Source: a virus. From it: DNA of 35,137 nucleotides. This document shows positions 21,808-30,589 of the stretch, piece after piece. The stretch's first letter is position 1. Each line of letters opens with the position of its first letter. Made by a program: the position numbers and the translations under genes. A model generated the notes under the pieces. That model made no database searches and was not told the DNA's origin. It was given only the letters and a program-made list of their open reading frames with translations. Location: positions 1-35,137 of IMG/VR virus record IMGVR_UViG_3300032462_000032. One strand, written 5' to 3'.

Positions 21808-23061
21808 ATGGCAAAGAAGAAAATAACAGACGCATCAGTCGTGGACATGGATGCGGCATATGCTGCTATTGCAGAAAAAACTGGTGGAGACACTCTTGAT
21901 TGTCTTGAAGACATCAAATTTTTTATTGACACTGGAAATCTTTCGATCAATTATTCCTGCTCTGGTAGGTTTATTAAAGGCGGCATTCCGGGAAACAGAA
22001 TCACAGAAGCATATGGTCCAGAGGCTTCTGGAAAATCACTTATTGCGTCAAATTGTTTGTTTGGAGTTCAACAAATTGATGGATGGGCTGTGATCTTGGA
22101 TTGCGAAAATGCAACAAATGCAGATTTCATGAAAAAAGTCAGCCATCTGAATTTGAAACGAGTTATACGTTACGCACCATCATCTTTGGAGCGAGCATTC
22201 AGACAGATTCACACTACTACGAAAGAAATTCGTGATAAAGAAAAAGAATTAGGAATTGAAAGAAAACCAATTCTTTTTGTATTTGACTCTTTAACTGTTC
22301 CGCCTTGTGAACGTGAACTGAGAGAAAATAAACTTCCGATGGATTATAATCCTGCTCAATGGAAGACGATTGTAGGACGTCAAGAACAGCCGGGAGAAAG
22401 AGCTAAAGTAATTTCAGCAGAGATGCGTAAATTACAAGCAATGGTTGTTGAAAACGACGTAACAGTTTACCTCATTAATCAGACTCGTGATAAGATTGGC
22501 GTTATGTACGGAAACCCAGAAACAACGCCGGGTGGAAATGCAGTGAAGTTTTATGCTTCTCTAAGAATGAGAACATCAGCTAAGAAAAAGATTGAACACA
22601 AGAACTTGGAGAAATTTTCTGGCATCAACATGCAGGTAAAAAATGTAAAGAATCGTTCTTGCCGTCCATTCATTGTAGCTGATGATATTAAGTTGTATTT
22701 CGATGATGGAGTAGATCCATTGAGTGGTTTGCTTAACTGTTTAATTTCTGATGAGAGAATTACAGGCAAAGGCACCTATTCAGTTGCAGAAAATTATTTG
22801 CCAGAAGGACTGGCTGAATATAAGTTTAAAGCAAAGAAGTCAGATAATAGAGTTCCTATCCAAGTTCTGCTTGATTGCCCAAAGTTAATTGACGCAGAAA
22901 CAGAAGCTGAAGTTCAAGAGTATCTTGATAGATGGGGCGGAGGATTAATGGCTACTGAGAGTGGAGAGTACGGAGAAAAGAACGTACAATTCGACGCTGA
23001 TGGAAATCCATTTGAAACTGGTGGATATGACGATGAAGAAAGCGAAGAAAGCGAAGATTAA
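21808..23061 (+). CDS. uvsX: UvsX/RecA-family recombinase
   Basis: 417 aa from the ATG at 21808 (MAKKKITDASVVDMD); an in-frame ATG at 21745 lies in the terminator hairpin and is rejected. Walker A is Y-G-P-E-A-S-G-K-S (about residues 69-77). V-I-L-D-C-E-N-A-T follows, then F-V-F-D-S-L-T (Walker B) and L-I-N-Q-T-R-D-K-I-G-V-M-Y-G-N-P-E-T-T-P-G-G-N-A, equivalent to RecA loop 2 and its flanking N-Q. The C-terminus is very acidic, as in RecA and UvsX. It forms filaments on ssDNA and performs strand exchange in phage recombination-dependent replication. The ribosome site is weak (GAGGG about 14 bp upstream), followed by an ATT repeat. A 14-bp terminator closes the gene. Confidence 0.9.
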   Translation: MAKKKITDASVVDMDAAYAAIAEKTGGDTLDCLEDIKFFIDTGNLSINYSCSGRFIKGGIPGNRITEAYGPEASGKSLIASNCLFGVQQIDGWAVILDCENATNADFMKKVSHLNLKRVIRYAPSSLERAFRQIHTTTKEIRDKEKELGIERKPILFVFDSLTVPPCERELRENKLPMDYNPAQWKTIVGRQEQPGERAKVISAEMRKLQAMVVENDVTVYLINQTRDKIGVMYGNPETTPGGNAVKFYASLRMRTSAKKKIEHKNLEKFSGINMQVKNVKNRSCRPFIVADDIKLYFDDGVDPLSGLLNCLISDERITGKGTYSVAENYLPEGLAEYKFKAKKSDNRVPIQVLLDCPKLIDAETEAEVQEYLDRWGGGLMATESGEYGEKNVQFDADGNPFETGGYDDEESEESED

Positions 23062-23080
23062 AATACTTTTCTACGATAGT

Positions 23081-23116
23081 AAGGCAGATGGTCAATACTG
23101 ACCATCTGCCTTTTTT
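23081..23116. terminator. intrinsic terminator between convergent genes
   Basis: AAGGCAGATGGTCA, loop ATAC, TGACCATCTGCCTT, then TTTT. The 14-bp stem with A-rich 5' and T-rich 3' sides could work in both directions for uvsX and the convergent gene. Confidence 0.9.
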
Positions 23117-23149
23117 CGTAAGTAAAAATATAGTTTGATACCATCCTCA

Positions 23150-23626
23150 TCAAGAAAGCTTCGCCTCCACCAAGCAATAATTCCCCTGACCGATTTTCTT
23201 GACTTGTTTTCCGCTTCTTACCATTTGTTTTCTAACGGCAGATAAGTGATTACACAGACAAGCGTCGGTAATTTCACAATTTTTGTATTTTTTCTTAAGG
23301 TCTTTCAACGATACCGGATTTCCTTCTGACAATTTTTCGTAAATATACTCTCTAATTTTTTTGGCATTATTCAAAATAGAGCTTCTTGGGCGGCTTTTTG
23401 GATAAATCTTCTCAATAATCTTGATATCCATTTCTGTGTTGTAATCAAGGTTACATATTGCACCGGCGAGATTTTTTAGATGGTTTATGATTTCGCCTTT
23501 TAATACTTCCACTTGATACACTTCTGCATGGAACGTTTTTACAAATTCAATAATAGACGGCATATTTTTTTCATTGACAAGAAACTTCCTCTTGTCCGGG
23601 GTTTTTACAAGCAAACAGTTATTCAT
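23150..23626 (-). CDS. winged-helix domain protein
   Basis: 158 aa. The first 75 residues are a small alpha/beta domain. The C-terminal half (about residues 80-158) reads as a winged helix: R-S-S-I-L-N-N-A-K-K-I-R-E-Y-I-Y-E-K-L, V-S-L-K-D-L-K-K-K-Y, A-C-L-C-N-H-L-S-A-V-R-K-Q-M (recognition helix), and the wing K-K-I-G-Q-G-N-Y-C-L. Such domains bind DNA, or occasionally other proteins. It is divergent from the amidoligase gene over a 56-bp region holding a good promoter, so it may control that promoter. No other evidence of regulatory role. Confidence 0.55.
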   Translation of the reverse strand: MNNCLLVKTPDKRKFLVNEKNMPSIIEFVKTFHAEVYQVEVLKGEIINHLKNLAGAICNLDYNTEMDIKIIEKIYPKSRPRSSILNNAKKIREYIYEKLSEGNPVSLKDLKKKYKNCEITDACLCNHLSAVRKQMVRSGKQVKKIGQGNYCLVEAKLS

Positions 23627-23635
23627 AATTCTCCC

Positions 23636-23665
23636 TTGACATGGATTGACTGATAGTTACATTAT
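23636..23665 (+). promoter_or_regulatory. sigma70-like promoter of the amidoligase gene
   Basis: TTGACA, 18 bp, CATTAT. The predicted start is about 10 nt before the ATG at 23683, so the leader is very short. Confidence 0.5.
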
Positions 23666-23682
23666 ATCTAAAATATCAAGAT

Positions 23683-24708
23683 ATGAACAGACCTATTGAT
23701 TGTCGATCTTTAAGAAGATTTGGCGTAGAAATTGAACTCAATACTTTGGATGGTCTTATTAAAAGACCAGATCCAGATGCTGGGGAAATACCGAACGGTG
23801 CAGACTATGTGGCTTGCATTGTAAAGAAAATATCTAAGGGAAAAGTTGAAATAGCCCCATGGGATTTTGTTCACAACAATAATAACTGGATCATTAAACA
23901 TGATATGAGTTGCGGTTTTGAGATTAACACGCCTGTGTTAAAAGGGTGGTATGGTCTAAATAATCTAATACGTGTTGTAGATGAACTTTCTAAAGACCCA
24001 AAAATAAAAGCTAATCATCTTTGTTCTTTACATGTGCATGTTAGTGTAAATGATTTAGACTTACAACAGATGGCATCTGTAATTGCCTATTATATTAAAT
24101 GCGAACATGTATTTTTTGATTCTGTTCCATCTCAAAGGAAGATGAATCGTTATTGTCAGTGCATAAGCATGACAGATTGGTTTGGCACAGAATTTGATAT
24201 GCGACCAATGGAGCTTGTAACTCGTATTTCTCAATCAAAATATGGTTCTATCAACACATTTCATTTTATCCGTGGTGGCGGATTTTCTGCTGGGAATGAT
24301 CGTCGTCAAACAATAGAATTTAGAATTGCTGAGAATACTGCTTGTCTTGATCCATATTTTGTAAAGAATTGGATCAGGTTATTGATTCATTTTGTTGAAG
24401 TTACCAAATACAAAAGACTTCCAAGACCATATAGTTACGGCAATCAACATTCAGGATTAGCTTGGTTGGATTTCCAAGAAGTTTATAGTTTGCTGAAATT
24501 TGACAAGCCGTTGTCTCCGGGAATGCAGCAGGTTCGACAGTGGTTTATGGACAGAATTAGAAGAAATGGAGTGGATGCGGCAAATTCTGCAATATGGTCT
24601 AAATCTGGCCGCTCTGTTTGTCGAAAGCAGTTTTTAGAGATAGATTCAAATTTATCAAGGATCAATGATGTTGAAGACAATCTTTATGGACAGAAGTGGA
24701 TCGCATGA
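23683..24708 (+). CDS. putative amidoligase (ATP-grasp-like COOH-NH2 ligase family)
   Basis: 341 aa. It begins with R-R-F-G-V-E-I-E-L (residues 11-19), the first signature of the amidoligase-2 family. W-I-I-K-H-D-M-S-C-G-F-E-I-N-T-P-V-L (about 70-87) and C-S-L-H-V-H-V (about 115-121) follow, and Q-T-I-E-F-R-I-A is the usual 'H/T-x-E-F-R' strand near residue 210. These enzymes are predicted to form amide bonds from ATP, an amine and a carboxylate, as in glutamine synthetase-related ligases. In phages they are suspected of modifying cell wall peptides or proteins. There is no visible ribosome site, consistent with a near-leaderless start. Confidence 0.7.
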   Translation: MNRPIDCRSLRRFGVEIELNTLDGLIKRPDPDAGEIPNGADYVACIVKKISKGKVEIAPWDFVHNNNNWIIKHDMSCGFEINTPVLKGWYGLNNLIRVVDELSKDPKIKANHLCSLHVHVSVNDLDLQQMASVIAYYIKCEHVFFDSVPSQRKMNRYCQCISMTDWFGTEFDMRPMELVTRISQSKYGSINTFHFIRGGGFSAGNDRRQTIEFRIAENTACLDPYFVKNWIRLLIHFVEVTKYKRLPRPYSYGNQHSGLAWLDFQEVYSLLKFDKPLSPGMQQVRQWFMDRIRRNGVDAANSAIWSKSGRSVCRKQFLEIDSNLSRINDVEDNLYGQKWIA

Positions 24709-24825
24709 TGGGTACAAGCCGTTCAGAAAAACCTAATTTTTGGAACATTTTTCACTTGAAACCCTTTTTTTGTTGGCATTTGCATAGATTTATGTAAATT
24801 TATTGACAACTGGTACATACCCATA

Positions 24826-25269
24826 ATGAACGATGATATTACACATTCTGTGGATTCTATGAAGGCGATGGCCGATCATTTAATTCCTTATACATTTCCA
24901 AAAGTTTCTTTTGAAGAAGAACAGAAAATTTTGTGTTTTAAGCAAAGAATTATTATGGTTGATGGTTATGAATTGATTGTTTGTTACAGTAAAGCTGATT
25001 ATGAGCAGTATTGTTTAGAAACTTTACAAATACAATCTCCACAAGTTCCGTTTATTCCATTTAATATTGTGTGTAAAGTTGGGCAATTTTTTATGGGAAA
25101 AAAAAATTTGGCATATATTGATTTTTTTAGACACAATAGGAAAGTTTATTGTTGGGCTGTAAAATCCTTAGAAGAAAAGCGTTTGTCTCCGGGAAAGAAG
25201 ACTAGCCCAACAAGTTATGAAGGTTTTGATTTTCATTTATTACACCCCGGAACTGTAGATTTGTTCTGA
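24826..25269 (+). CDS. hypothetical protein
   Basis: 147 aa, unrecognised. It starts MNDDITHSVDSMKAM, then has alternating beta strands (I-I-M-V-D-G-Y-E-L-I-V-C-Y) and an aromatic C-terminal part (AYIDFFRHNRKVYCWAV). It has no signal peptide. The 117-bp gap before it has no ribosome site and no clear promoter. Confidence 0.55.
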   Translation: MNDDITHSVDSMKAMADHLIPYTFPKVSFEEEQKILCFKQRIIMVDGYELIVCYSKADYEQYCLETLQIQSPQVPFIPFNIVCKVGQFFMGKKNLAYIDFFRHNRKVYCWAVKSLEEKRLSPGKKTSPTSYEGFDFHLLHPGTVDLF

Positions 25270-25326
25270 TTTGAATGTGCTTTTGGATAAATACATTCAA
25301 CGTCGTTTTATCGAGAGGCAAGCACA

Positions 25327-25638
25327 ATGAAAAACGCTAAAGAACTCAAACTTCAGTATATGATGATTCAGCAACTTTTGGAAAATGGACATGTTTCTCT
25401 TTTGTTACCAGATGGTATCACCCTCGAAATTGGAATAACACAAGAAGACAAGCACGGTCAATTAAAGAAAGTTGATGATTATTGTTATGTTGTTTCAACA
25501 TCTAAAGATGGCCGTTCAGCAATGTTAGATTCATTTAATTTGGGCTTGCAGTTTGAAGACGGCGACGATACGATTATTTGTGAAGATCGTGTGCTGGGCA
25601 ATCATGGAACTCTTGTCCGCACTTTAGATGTTGTTTAG
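25327..25638 (+). CDS. hypothetical protein
   Basis: 103 aa, with a ribosome site (AGAGG) 8 bp before the ATG. Residues 5-20 are a helix and the rest is beta-rich (VSLLLPDGITLEIGI, CYVVSTSKDGRSAML). The last 65 bp overlap a convergent gene. Unrecognised. Confidence 0.6.
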   Translation: MKNAKELKLQYMMIQQLLENGHVSLLLPDGITLEIGITQEDKHGQLKKVDDYCYVVSTSKDGRSAMLDSFNLGLQFEDGDDTIICEDRVLGNHGTLVRTLDVV

Positions 25639-25972
25639 TAGTTTCCATTAAAAAATGGGTTCCATGTGATTCTTTAAGTTTGACCTCTCCGGACAATCTC
25701 AGGGATAATACATGCGTGCCGATGACGACTCCATTGTCCTTCGGCACACTGAACTCAATCCAAATTTCAAATTCTGGAGTAATTTCTGTAACTATAAATT
25801 TTGTTACAGACGCTCGGAATTGTATTTTAGGGATTTCTTTTTGTTGCAGCGTTTTGTAAGCTGCATTACGGGCGTATTCTAAGCATAGCCGTACAATTTG
25901 TTGGCGATCTAGGAATTCTGTCCAGTTCAACTGGAGCAACCGTTCCAGTTTTTCTGCAATCAATATTTTCAT
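25574..25972 (-). CDS. hypothetical protein overlapping a convergent gene
   Basis: 132 aa from the ATG at 25972 (MKILIAEKLERLLQLNW); an ATG at 25981 adds three residues. The frame reads like a real protein: an N-terminal helical part (to about residue 50), then alternating strands (IQFRASVTKFIVTEI, FEIWIEFSVPKDNG, LSLRLSGEVKLKE). It is the only sensible frame on either strand between 25639 and 25984. It overlaps the end of the plus-strand gene by 65 bp. No ribosome site is visible and the divergent start is 13 bp away, which lowers confidence. Confidence 0.5.
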   Translation of the reverse strand: MKILIAEKLERLLQLNWTEFLDRQQIVRLCLEYARNAAYKTLQQKEIPKIQFRASVTKFIVTEITPEFEIWIEFSVPKDNGVVIGTHVLSLRLSGEVKLKESHGTHFLMETTKQHLKCGQEFHDCPAHDLHK

Positions 25973-25984
25973 GTGAGGCATACC

Positions 25985-26239
25985 ATGAGCAGGAATACAA
26001 TAGTAGAGTTTGTTGGCTCAATTTCTGAGGAAGATCTACGCTTTCTCAACACTCGATTGAATGAAAGACTTCAGGGTGATATTGCAGAAGCATTGGATTT
26101 TATCAGCCATTTCAAGGCGATGGATGCAATGTTTGGGTCTGCAAAATCAGCCGATGAAGTTTATAACTTCTGCGATTTGATCACAGAAGTTTTACAAAAA
26201 GAGTACAAAAAACGAGGTGTTCAAACAGAACGTCGGTAA
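25985..26239 (+). CDS. small helical hypothetical protein
   Basis: 84 aa from the ATG at 25985 (GTGAGG six bases upstream; an in-frame GTG at 25973 is less likely). Almost fully helical: E-E-D-L-R-F-L-N-T-R-L-N-E-R-L, then a helix to residue 50 and a last helix ending in a basic tail. An AACTTCTG/CAGAAGTT inverted repeat lies inside (26163-26189). It is closed by a strong terminator. Confidence 0.6.
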   Translation: MSRNTIVEFVGSISEEDLRFLNTRLNERLQGDIAEALDFISHFKAMDAMFGSAKSADEVYNFCDLITEVLQKEYKKRGVQTERR

Positions 26240-26244
26240 TTAAT

Positions 26245-26284
26245 AAATAAGTAAGGCGGGTAGTTCCGCCTTACTTATTTTCAC
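26245..26284. terminator. intrinsic terminator
   Basis: AAATAAGTAAGGCGG, loop GTAGTT, CCGCCTTACTTATTT: a 15-bp perfect stem with a T-rich 3' arm. Confidence 0.85.
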
Positions 26285-26307
26285 GTCATTCAATAAGGAA
26301 AACAAGT

Positions 26308-26895
26308 ATGTTTGGTCCATCGCTAGTAAAAGCAAAAGCAAAAGAATGGAAGTTTGTCAGCATTGATATCGAGACACTAGGTCTCGATGAAAATTATTGC
26401 GACATTATTGAATTTGGAGCAGTATTAGATGACTTGGACACTCCGCTGGAAGATCTTCCAAGATATCATTGTTATTTAACCAATGACAAAAACAGATATC
26501 AAGGAGAAATTGCCGCTATGGCTATGCACGGCACTATCTTTAAGAGAATTGCTAGCCGTGAAAAAGGTTACAACTATATTCCGACCGATATTCTTGATGA
26601 AAATTTTTCTTCATGGCTTAAAGAACATGGATTGGATAAAATTGTTATCATCGGAAAGAACTTTGCAAATTTTGACCTGAAATTTTTACAGAAGATTGGG
26701 TTTGGAAATTCTACAAATTTTCATCGGAGAATTCTTGATGTTGGTAGCATGTTCTACGATTCTGTCAAAGACATTGTTCCTCCTAATCTTGAAGAATGCT
26801 TAAGAAGAGCGAGAGTTGAAAAAACAGTAGAACACACTGCTGTTGAAGATGCACTTGATGTCTTGCGTTGTGTTCGTTATAAACAATTTCATTAA
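26308..26895 (+). CDS. DnaQ-like 3'-5' exonuclease (DEDDh)
   Basis: 195 aa. Exo I is F-V-S-I-D-I-E-T-L-G (D20, E22), Exo II is G-K-N-F-A-N-F-D-L-K-F-L (D about 119), and Exo III is E-H-T-A-V-E-D-A (H and D about 175-180). The full DEDDh set is present in a protein of the minimal size. Such enzymes proofread or trim DNA or RNA 3' ends. Since the phage polymerase at 4692 has no exonuclease domain, this may be its separate proofreading subunit; T4 DexA-like DNA degradation is the alternative. It lies just before the helicase gene and is probably cotranscribed with it. Confidence 0.8.
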   Translation: MFGPSLVKAKAKEWKFVSIDIETLGLDENYCDIIEFGAVLDDLDTPLEDLPRYHCYLTNDKNRYQGEIAAMAMHGTIFKRIASREKGYNYIPTDILDENFSSWLKEHGLDKIVIIGKNFANFDLKFLQKIGFGNSTNFHRRILDVGSMFYDSVKDIVPPNLEECLRRARVEKTVEHTAVEDALDVLRCVRYKQFH

Positions 26896-26930
26896 ATACA
26901 GTTGCAAGCCACATCATAGGAGCGGCAATA

Positions 26931-28985
26931 ATGGCTGAAGTGATTAGGATTAGTGATAGTTCTGCTTTGGTTCCAACAAAAGACTATGAGTATGCCTCAT
27001 GGGAGTTTGATGACTTTAATCCAGTTCAAAGTCGTCTCATGGACACCTTTGCAGGAGACAGCAATGTTGCCATCGCAGCCGCAACATCAGCAGGAAAAAC
27101 TATCTGTTCTGAAATGTATCTTGCTTACGAAATTCGCAAGCGTGGTGGCAAGGGAATCTACGTTGGACCATTGAAAGCTCTTGCTAGTGAAAAAGAACAG
27201 GATTGGACTGATAGCAAACATCACTTCAGCAACGTCAATACAGCCATTGTTACTGGTGACTTTAGATTCACTGGCAGCAGAATATCTGAGTTAGATAAAT
27301 CTGATTTGATTGTCATGACTCCAGAAATGTTGGCAAGCAGATGTCGCAACAGTAAATCAGACAAGAGTAAATTTTTGGCCGATGTCGGAACTATCGTATT
27401 TGATGAAAGCCACTTGTTGACTGTTCCGAATCGAGGAGATCACATCGAGGTCGCTTTGATGAAGATGATGGACATAAATCCTAAAGTTAGGATTGTTCTG
27501 TTGTCAGCTACTATGCCGAATGTTGATGAGATCTGTGGTTGGATTACCAACCTGACTGGAAGAGACACTTACTTCTTGGAATCAGATTATCGTCCTTGTC
27601 CGCTGAGCATTCACTATGAAGCGTACTACGACGGCGATAAGATGTATGACGACAAAGAGAATCAGAAGATAAGTACGGCGTGCTCTATTGTCGATTATTA
27701 TCCAAATGACAAATTCCTGATCTTTGTTCATACTAAGCGTACAGGAAATTTGATGGTTAAGGAGCTTGACCATCATGGAGTAATTGCTGAATTCCACAAT
27801 GCTGATTTAGGTCTAAAAAAACGACGTGATCTTGAGGATCGTTTTAAGAATGATCCGAGTTTCAGAGTTGTTGTTGCGACTTCAACTTTGGCGTGGGGAC
27901 TGAATCTTCCTGCTCGACGTGTAATTGTCACTGGCGTTCATCGTGGCTTGCAGTTAGTCGAAAATTACGATATCTGGCAAGAAGTTGGTCGTGCTGGTCG
28001 TCCAAAATATGATCCTCGTGGCGATGCGTATATTTTGGTGCCTGAGAGCAGCAAAGACGAACATATTGCCAGATTGAAAAAGAAGTCTCCAATTCGATCA
28101 ACGATGTTGGAATATGTTGGAACAGATGAAAATCCACATTATAAAACCTTGGCTTTTCATGTTGTAAGTGAAATTCATCACGGAAGCATAAAAACAAAAG
28201 AAGGGTTTCATCAATGGTTTCGCAAGAGCTTGGCACATCATCAGGACCAAGACTTCAATGATGCGGTCGTTGACCGCACAATTAAAATGCTGGAACAGTG
28301 CAGAGCGATCGTTGTCGAAGATGGCGAGTACAAATGTACCGCTGTCGGAAAAGTCGCCTCAATGTTTTATTACAGTCCTTTTGATGTTTCTGATCTGCGA
28401 CGTAACTTCAAACAGGTATTTGACCAAAAGCTTGAAGATAATGATTATGCCTTGGCGATGGCGATGGGCAATGTGGACACGAACAAGTGGGCTATCGCTA
28501 ATCGTTATGAGAAAGAACAGATGGCAACATTCCAAGGAAAAGTCGAACGAATGTTCGGTGAATCGACATTTCTTCCGGGAGCAATTAAATACGGGTTCGT
28601 TTACTTCAACATGTTGAAGGGAAAGAAAAATGATGTATTTGCTGCTCTTCAAGGAGCAATGTTAGTCGATCTGGAACGAACGATGCAGGTCATTAATGCC
28701 CTCGACAATATGAGTTGTAAGTGGGAAAAACAAAATTGGTTTAAGACTTTTAAGATGCGTCTTCAATATGGAGTTGAAGCCGATCTAGTTGAATTGGTCC
28801 AGATTCCAAATGTTGGACACGTTAGAGCAAACAGACTCAAAGACAAGAAGATTAAAAGTCTTGGCGACTTCTTAAACTATGATGTTGGCACGATTGCCAA
28901 GATTATGAAATGTAGCACCAAGCTGGCTGAAGAAGCACTGGAAGGTGCTCGTTTGATAGAGTTGAAAGCGTCGATTGATGATTAA
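26931..28985 (+). CDS. Ski2/Hel308-like superfamily 2 helicase
   Basis: 684 aa. Q-motif region F-N-P-V-Q-S-R-L, Walker A A-T-S-A-G-K-T (51-57), M-T-P-E-M-L, D-E-S-H (about 158-161), L-L-S-A-T-M-P-N (motif III), then V-A-T-S-T-L-A-W-G-L-N-L-P-A-R (motif V) and Q-E-V-G-R-A-G-R-P (motif VI). After about residue 400 come a winged-helix and ratchet-like region, and the end (V-E-L-V-Q-I-P-N-V-G-H-V-R-A-N-R-L, 625-680) is a helix-hairpin-helix. This domain order is that of Hel308 and Brr2-type 3'-5' helicases, which act on forked DNA. It is expected to work in replication restart or recombination. The next gene begins inside its last three codons. Confidence 0.9.
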   Translation: MAEVIRISDSSALVPTKDYEYASWEFDDFNPVQSRLMDTFAGDSNVAIAAATSAGKTICSEMYLAYEIRKRGGKGIYVGPLKALASEKEQDWTDSKHHFSNVNTAIVTGDFRFTGSRISELDKSDLIVMTPEMLASRCRNSKSDKSKFLADVGTIVFDESHLLTVPNRGDHIEVALMKMMDINPKVRIVLLSATMPNVDEICGWITNLTGRDTYFLESDYRPCPLSIHYEAYYDGDKMYDDKENQKISTACSIVDYYPNDKFLIFVHTKRTGNLMVKELDHHGVIAEFHNADLGLKKRRDLEDRFKNDPSFRVVVATSTLAWGLNLPARRVIVTGVHRGLQLVENYDIWQEVGRAGRPKYDPRGDAYILVPESSKDEHIARLKKKSPIRSTMLEYVGTDENPHYKTLAFHVVSEIHHGSIKTKEGFHQWFRKSLAHHQDQDFNDAVVDRTIKMLEQCRAIVVEDGEYKCTAVGKVASMFYYSPFDVSDLRRNFKQVFDQKLEDNDYALAMAMGNVDTNKWAIANRYEKEQMATFQGKVERMFGESTFLPGAIKYGFVYFNMLKGKKNDVFAALQGAMLVDLERTMQVINALDNMSCKWEKQNWFKTFKMRLQYGVEADLVELVQIPNVGHVRANRLKDKKIKSLGDFLNYDVGTIAKIMKCSTKLAEEALEGARLIELKASIDD

Positions 28986-29934
28986 AGAACAAAAGCCAAT
29001 GATTTTGTATCATTGGTGGTGCGATGAACCTACAGTTAAGCCATATCAAGATATGGCTAATCCAGTTGTTCTATCCATTGCCGTTCTACGGGAACACAAT
29101 AAAAGTGTGCCTGTGACGGTTTTAGATCTTAGTCAAAGAGATACAGAGGATTGGGGTGTATTCCCAGAATTGCTTAACTTCAAAGTTGTGAAGTGGAATC
29201 CTCTGCTTAATTTGTCTTTGCCAAAATCATCAAAGTTGTGCTCCCGTGTTTGGGATGTCTGGGCATATGCTCATCAGATTGGATATAATAAAATACTGTT
29301 CACTGATTCAGATATCTTCTGGCTTAAAAATCCTCTGCCTCTTAACGAACAAGAGGACAACGGAGATATCACAAAGTTCTATTGTTCTTCAAACACTGGA
29401 GTCTGGTACTTTGATAAAACCACTTCTGTTTCTAAAGAAGTGTTCAGTATTTGGAAAAACATTATCGCTCGTGTGATAATTGGAGACATAGAGTTCTTTG
29501 ATGAACTAAGAGACAAAGTGCCAACTGCTAATGACCGATGCTTTCAAGATGAAGTCGCATTTGGATATCTCATTCTTCAATATCCAGAACTATACAATCC
29601 TGTTGGATACGAAGAGAATTACGTTGTTTATAGATTAAGAAGCGATAATGGAGATTTGAGCAGCATTAAGTGTTTACATGGACTTGGTGCTGTTCTTGGA
29701 AACAAAAGAGGTAGAATTTGTTTGGTGTTGAAAGAATTAAAGGATGCTGTAGAACGTGTCTTGACAATAGATCATTGCAAAATGATCTACGGAGATACAG
29801 ATTATAAAGATGTATTGTCAATTTTTGACATCAAAAAAATAACTCATCAAAGATTGAAACATGTTCTTGAGTTTACTGGAAATGTTACAGTAGAAAAACT
29901 GTTTGAAGAGCTTAAGGAAAACATAGATGTATGA
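28978..29934 (+). CDS. GT-A-type glycosyltransferase
   Basis: 318 aa. After a Rossmann-like start (P-M-I-L-Y-H-W-W) come V-W-A-Y-A-H-Q-I-G-Y-N-K-I-L-F-T-D-S-D-I-F-W-L, where D110-S-D112 is the DxD metal and nucleotide-sugar site. N-T-G-V-W-Y-F (about 140) and F-Q-D-E-V-A-F (about 195) are also typical of GT8-like or capsular transferase folds. It starts at ATG 28978, overlapping the helicase by 8 bp, and overlaps the next gene by 8 bp. The acceptor could be a glycan or modified DNA. Confidence 0.65.
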   Translation: MIKEQKPMILYHWWCDEPTVKPYQDMANPVVLSIAVLREHNKSVPVTVLDLSQRDTEDWGVFPELLNFKVVKWNPLLNLSLPKSSKLCSRVWDVWAYAHQIGYNKILFTDSDIFWLKNPLPLNEQEDNGDITKFYCSSNTGVWYFDKTTSVSKEVFSIWKNIIARVIIGDIEFFDELRDKVPTANDRCFQDEVAFGYLILQYPELYNPVGYEENYVVYRLRSDNGDLSSIKCLHGLGAVLGNKRGRICLVLKELKDAVERVLTIDHCKMIYGDTDYKDVLSIFDIKKITHQRLKHVLEFTGNVTVEKLFEELKENIDV

Positions 29935-30157
29935 AGTTTTAATTGATACAGGCGATGGAAATTTGCGTTTTTTGTATAATTTTTCTACATTAATCAAATG
30001 TGCTTTTTTCATTAAGACATATGATCCAGAAGGCACTGCTCGAATGAGCGTTCGCAAAGTTGGATCTTCTGAATGTTTGTTATTTGACGAAATTTGGAAT
30101 AAGAAAAAAGTGGTTAAAGAAGAAAATATTGTAAATTGGAATAAAGATGGATTTTAG
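29927..30157 (+). CDS. small hypothetical protein
   Basis: 76 aa, overlapping the glycosyltransferase end by 8 bp, so coupled. Beta-rich start (MYEVLIDTGDGNLRFLYNF), basic C-terminus (NKKKVVKEENIVNWNKDGF). Ends 4 bp into the convergent gene. Unrecognised. Confidence 0.5.
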   Translation: MYEVLIDTGDGNLRFLYNFSTLIKCAFFIKTYDPEGTARMSVRKVGSSECLLFDEIWNKKKVVKEENIVNWNKDGF

Positions 30158-30477
30158 ACATCTTCGTTTTCATTGATTTCTTTTTCTTTGCCAAAAAATC
30201 CTTTTGGATATTGAATTTTAACAATGCCGTCTCCTTTGACTTTATCTCCTTTTTCGTTTTCAACCCAGAACTTCACTTCTTGAATATCGTCTGTAAAGTT
30301 TTCCATTGATTTTGTAGTTGGATCAAAATATTCGGATTCGTACATACATCTATCTTCTGGCCACATTGGCACTTTAAGCCTCTTTCCTTCATGAAGAACA
30401 ACAACAGAGCATTCTTCAGCTTTTGAATTGTAAAGCTTACAGTTCATACAGATTCGTTTTATTTTTTTCTTAGTCAT
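30154..30477 (-). CDS. cysteine-cluster hypothetical protein
   Basis: 107 aa. The first 45 residues hold C-M-N-C-K-L-Y, E-E-C-S-V and D-R-C-M-Y, giving C-x2-C-x9-C-x19-C, a possible zinc or iron-sulfur site. The middle and end are charged strands (VKFWVENEKGDKVKGDG). Basic N-terminus, acidic C-terminus. It is divergent from thioredoxin, which may be coincidental. No known family recognised. Confidence 0.55.
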   Translation of the reverse strand: MTKKKIKRICMNCKLYNSKAEECSVVVLHEGKRLKVPMWPEDRCMYESEYFDPTTKSMENFTDDIQEVKFWVENEKGDKVKGDGIVKIQYPKGFFGKEKEINENEDV

Positions 30478-30544
30478 ATTGATGTTGACTCTCTTCTTAA
30501 AAAATGGTGAAATACAGGAACACTCAATAAATCCTGAATCACAC

Positions 30545-30550
30545 TATAAT
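30545..30550 (+). promoter_or_regulatory. -10 element of the thioredoxin transcript
   Basis: Perfect TATAAT, 40 bp before the ATG. The -35 (ACTCAA at 17 bp) is poor, so the promoter may need an activator or phage factor. Confidence 0.4.
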
Positions 30551-30589
30551 ACAGTTGCTTAAACTATTAATTCAAACAAGGAAGAAAAA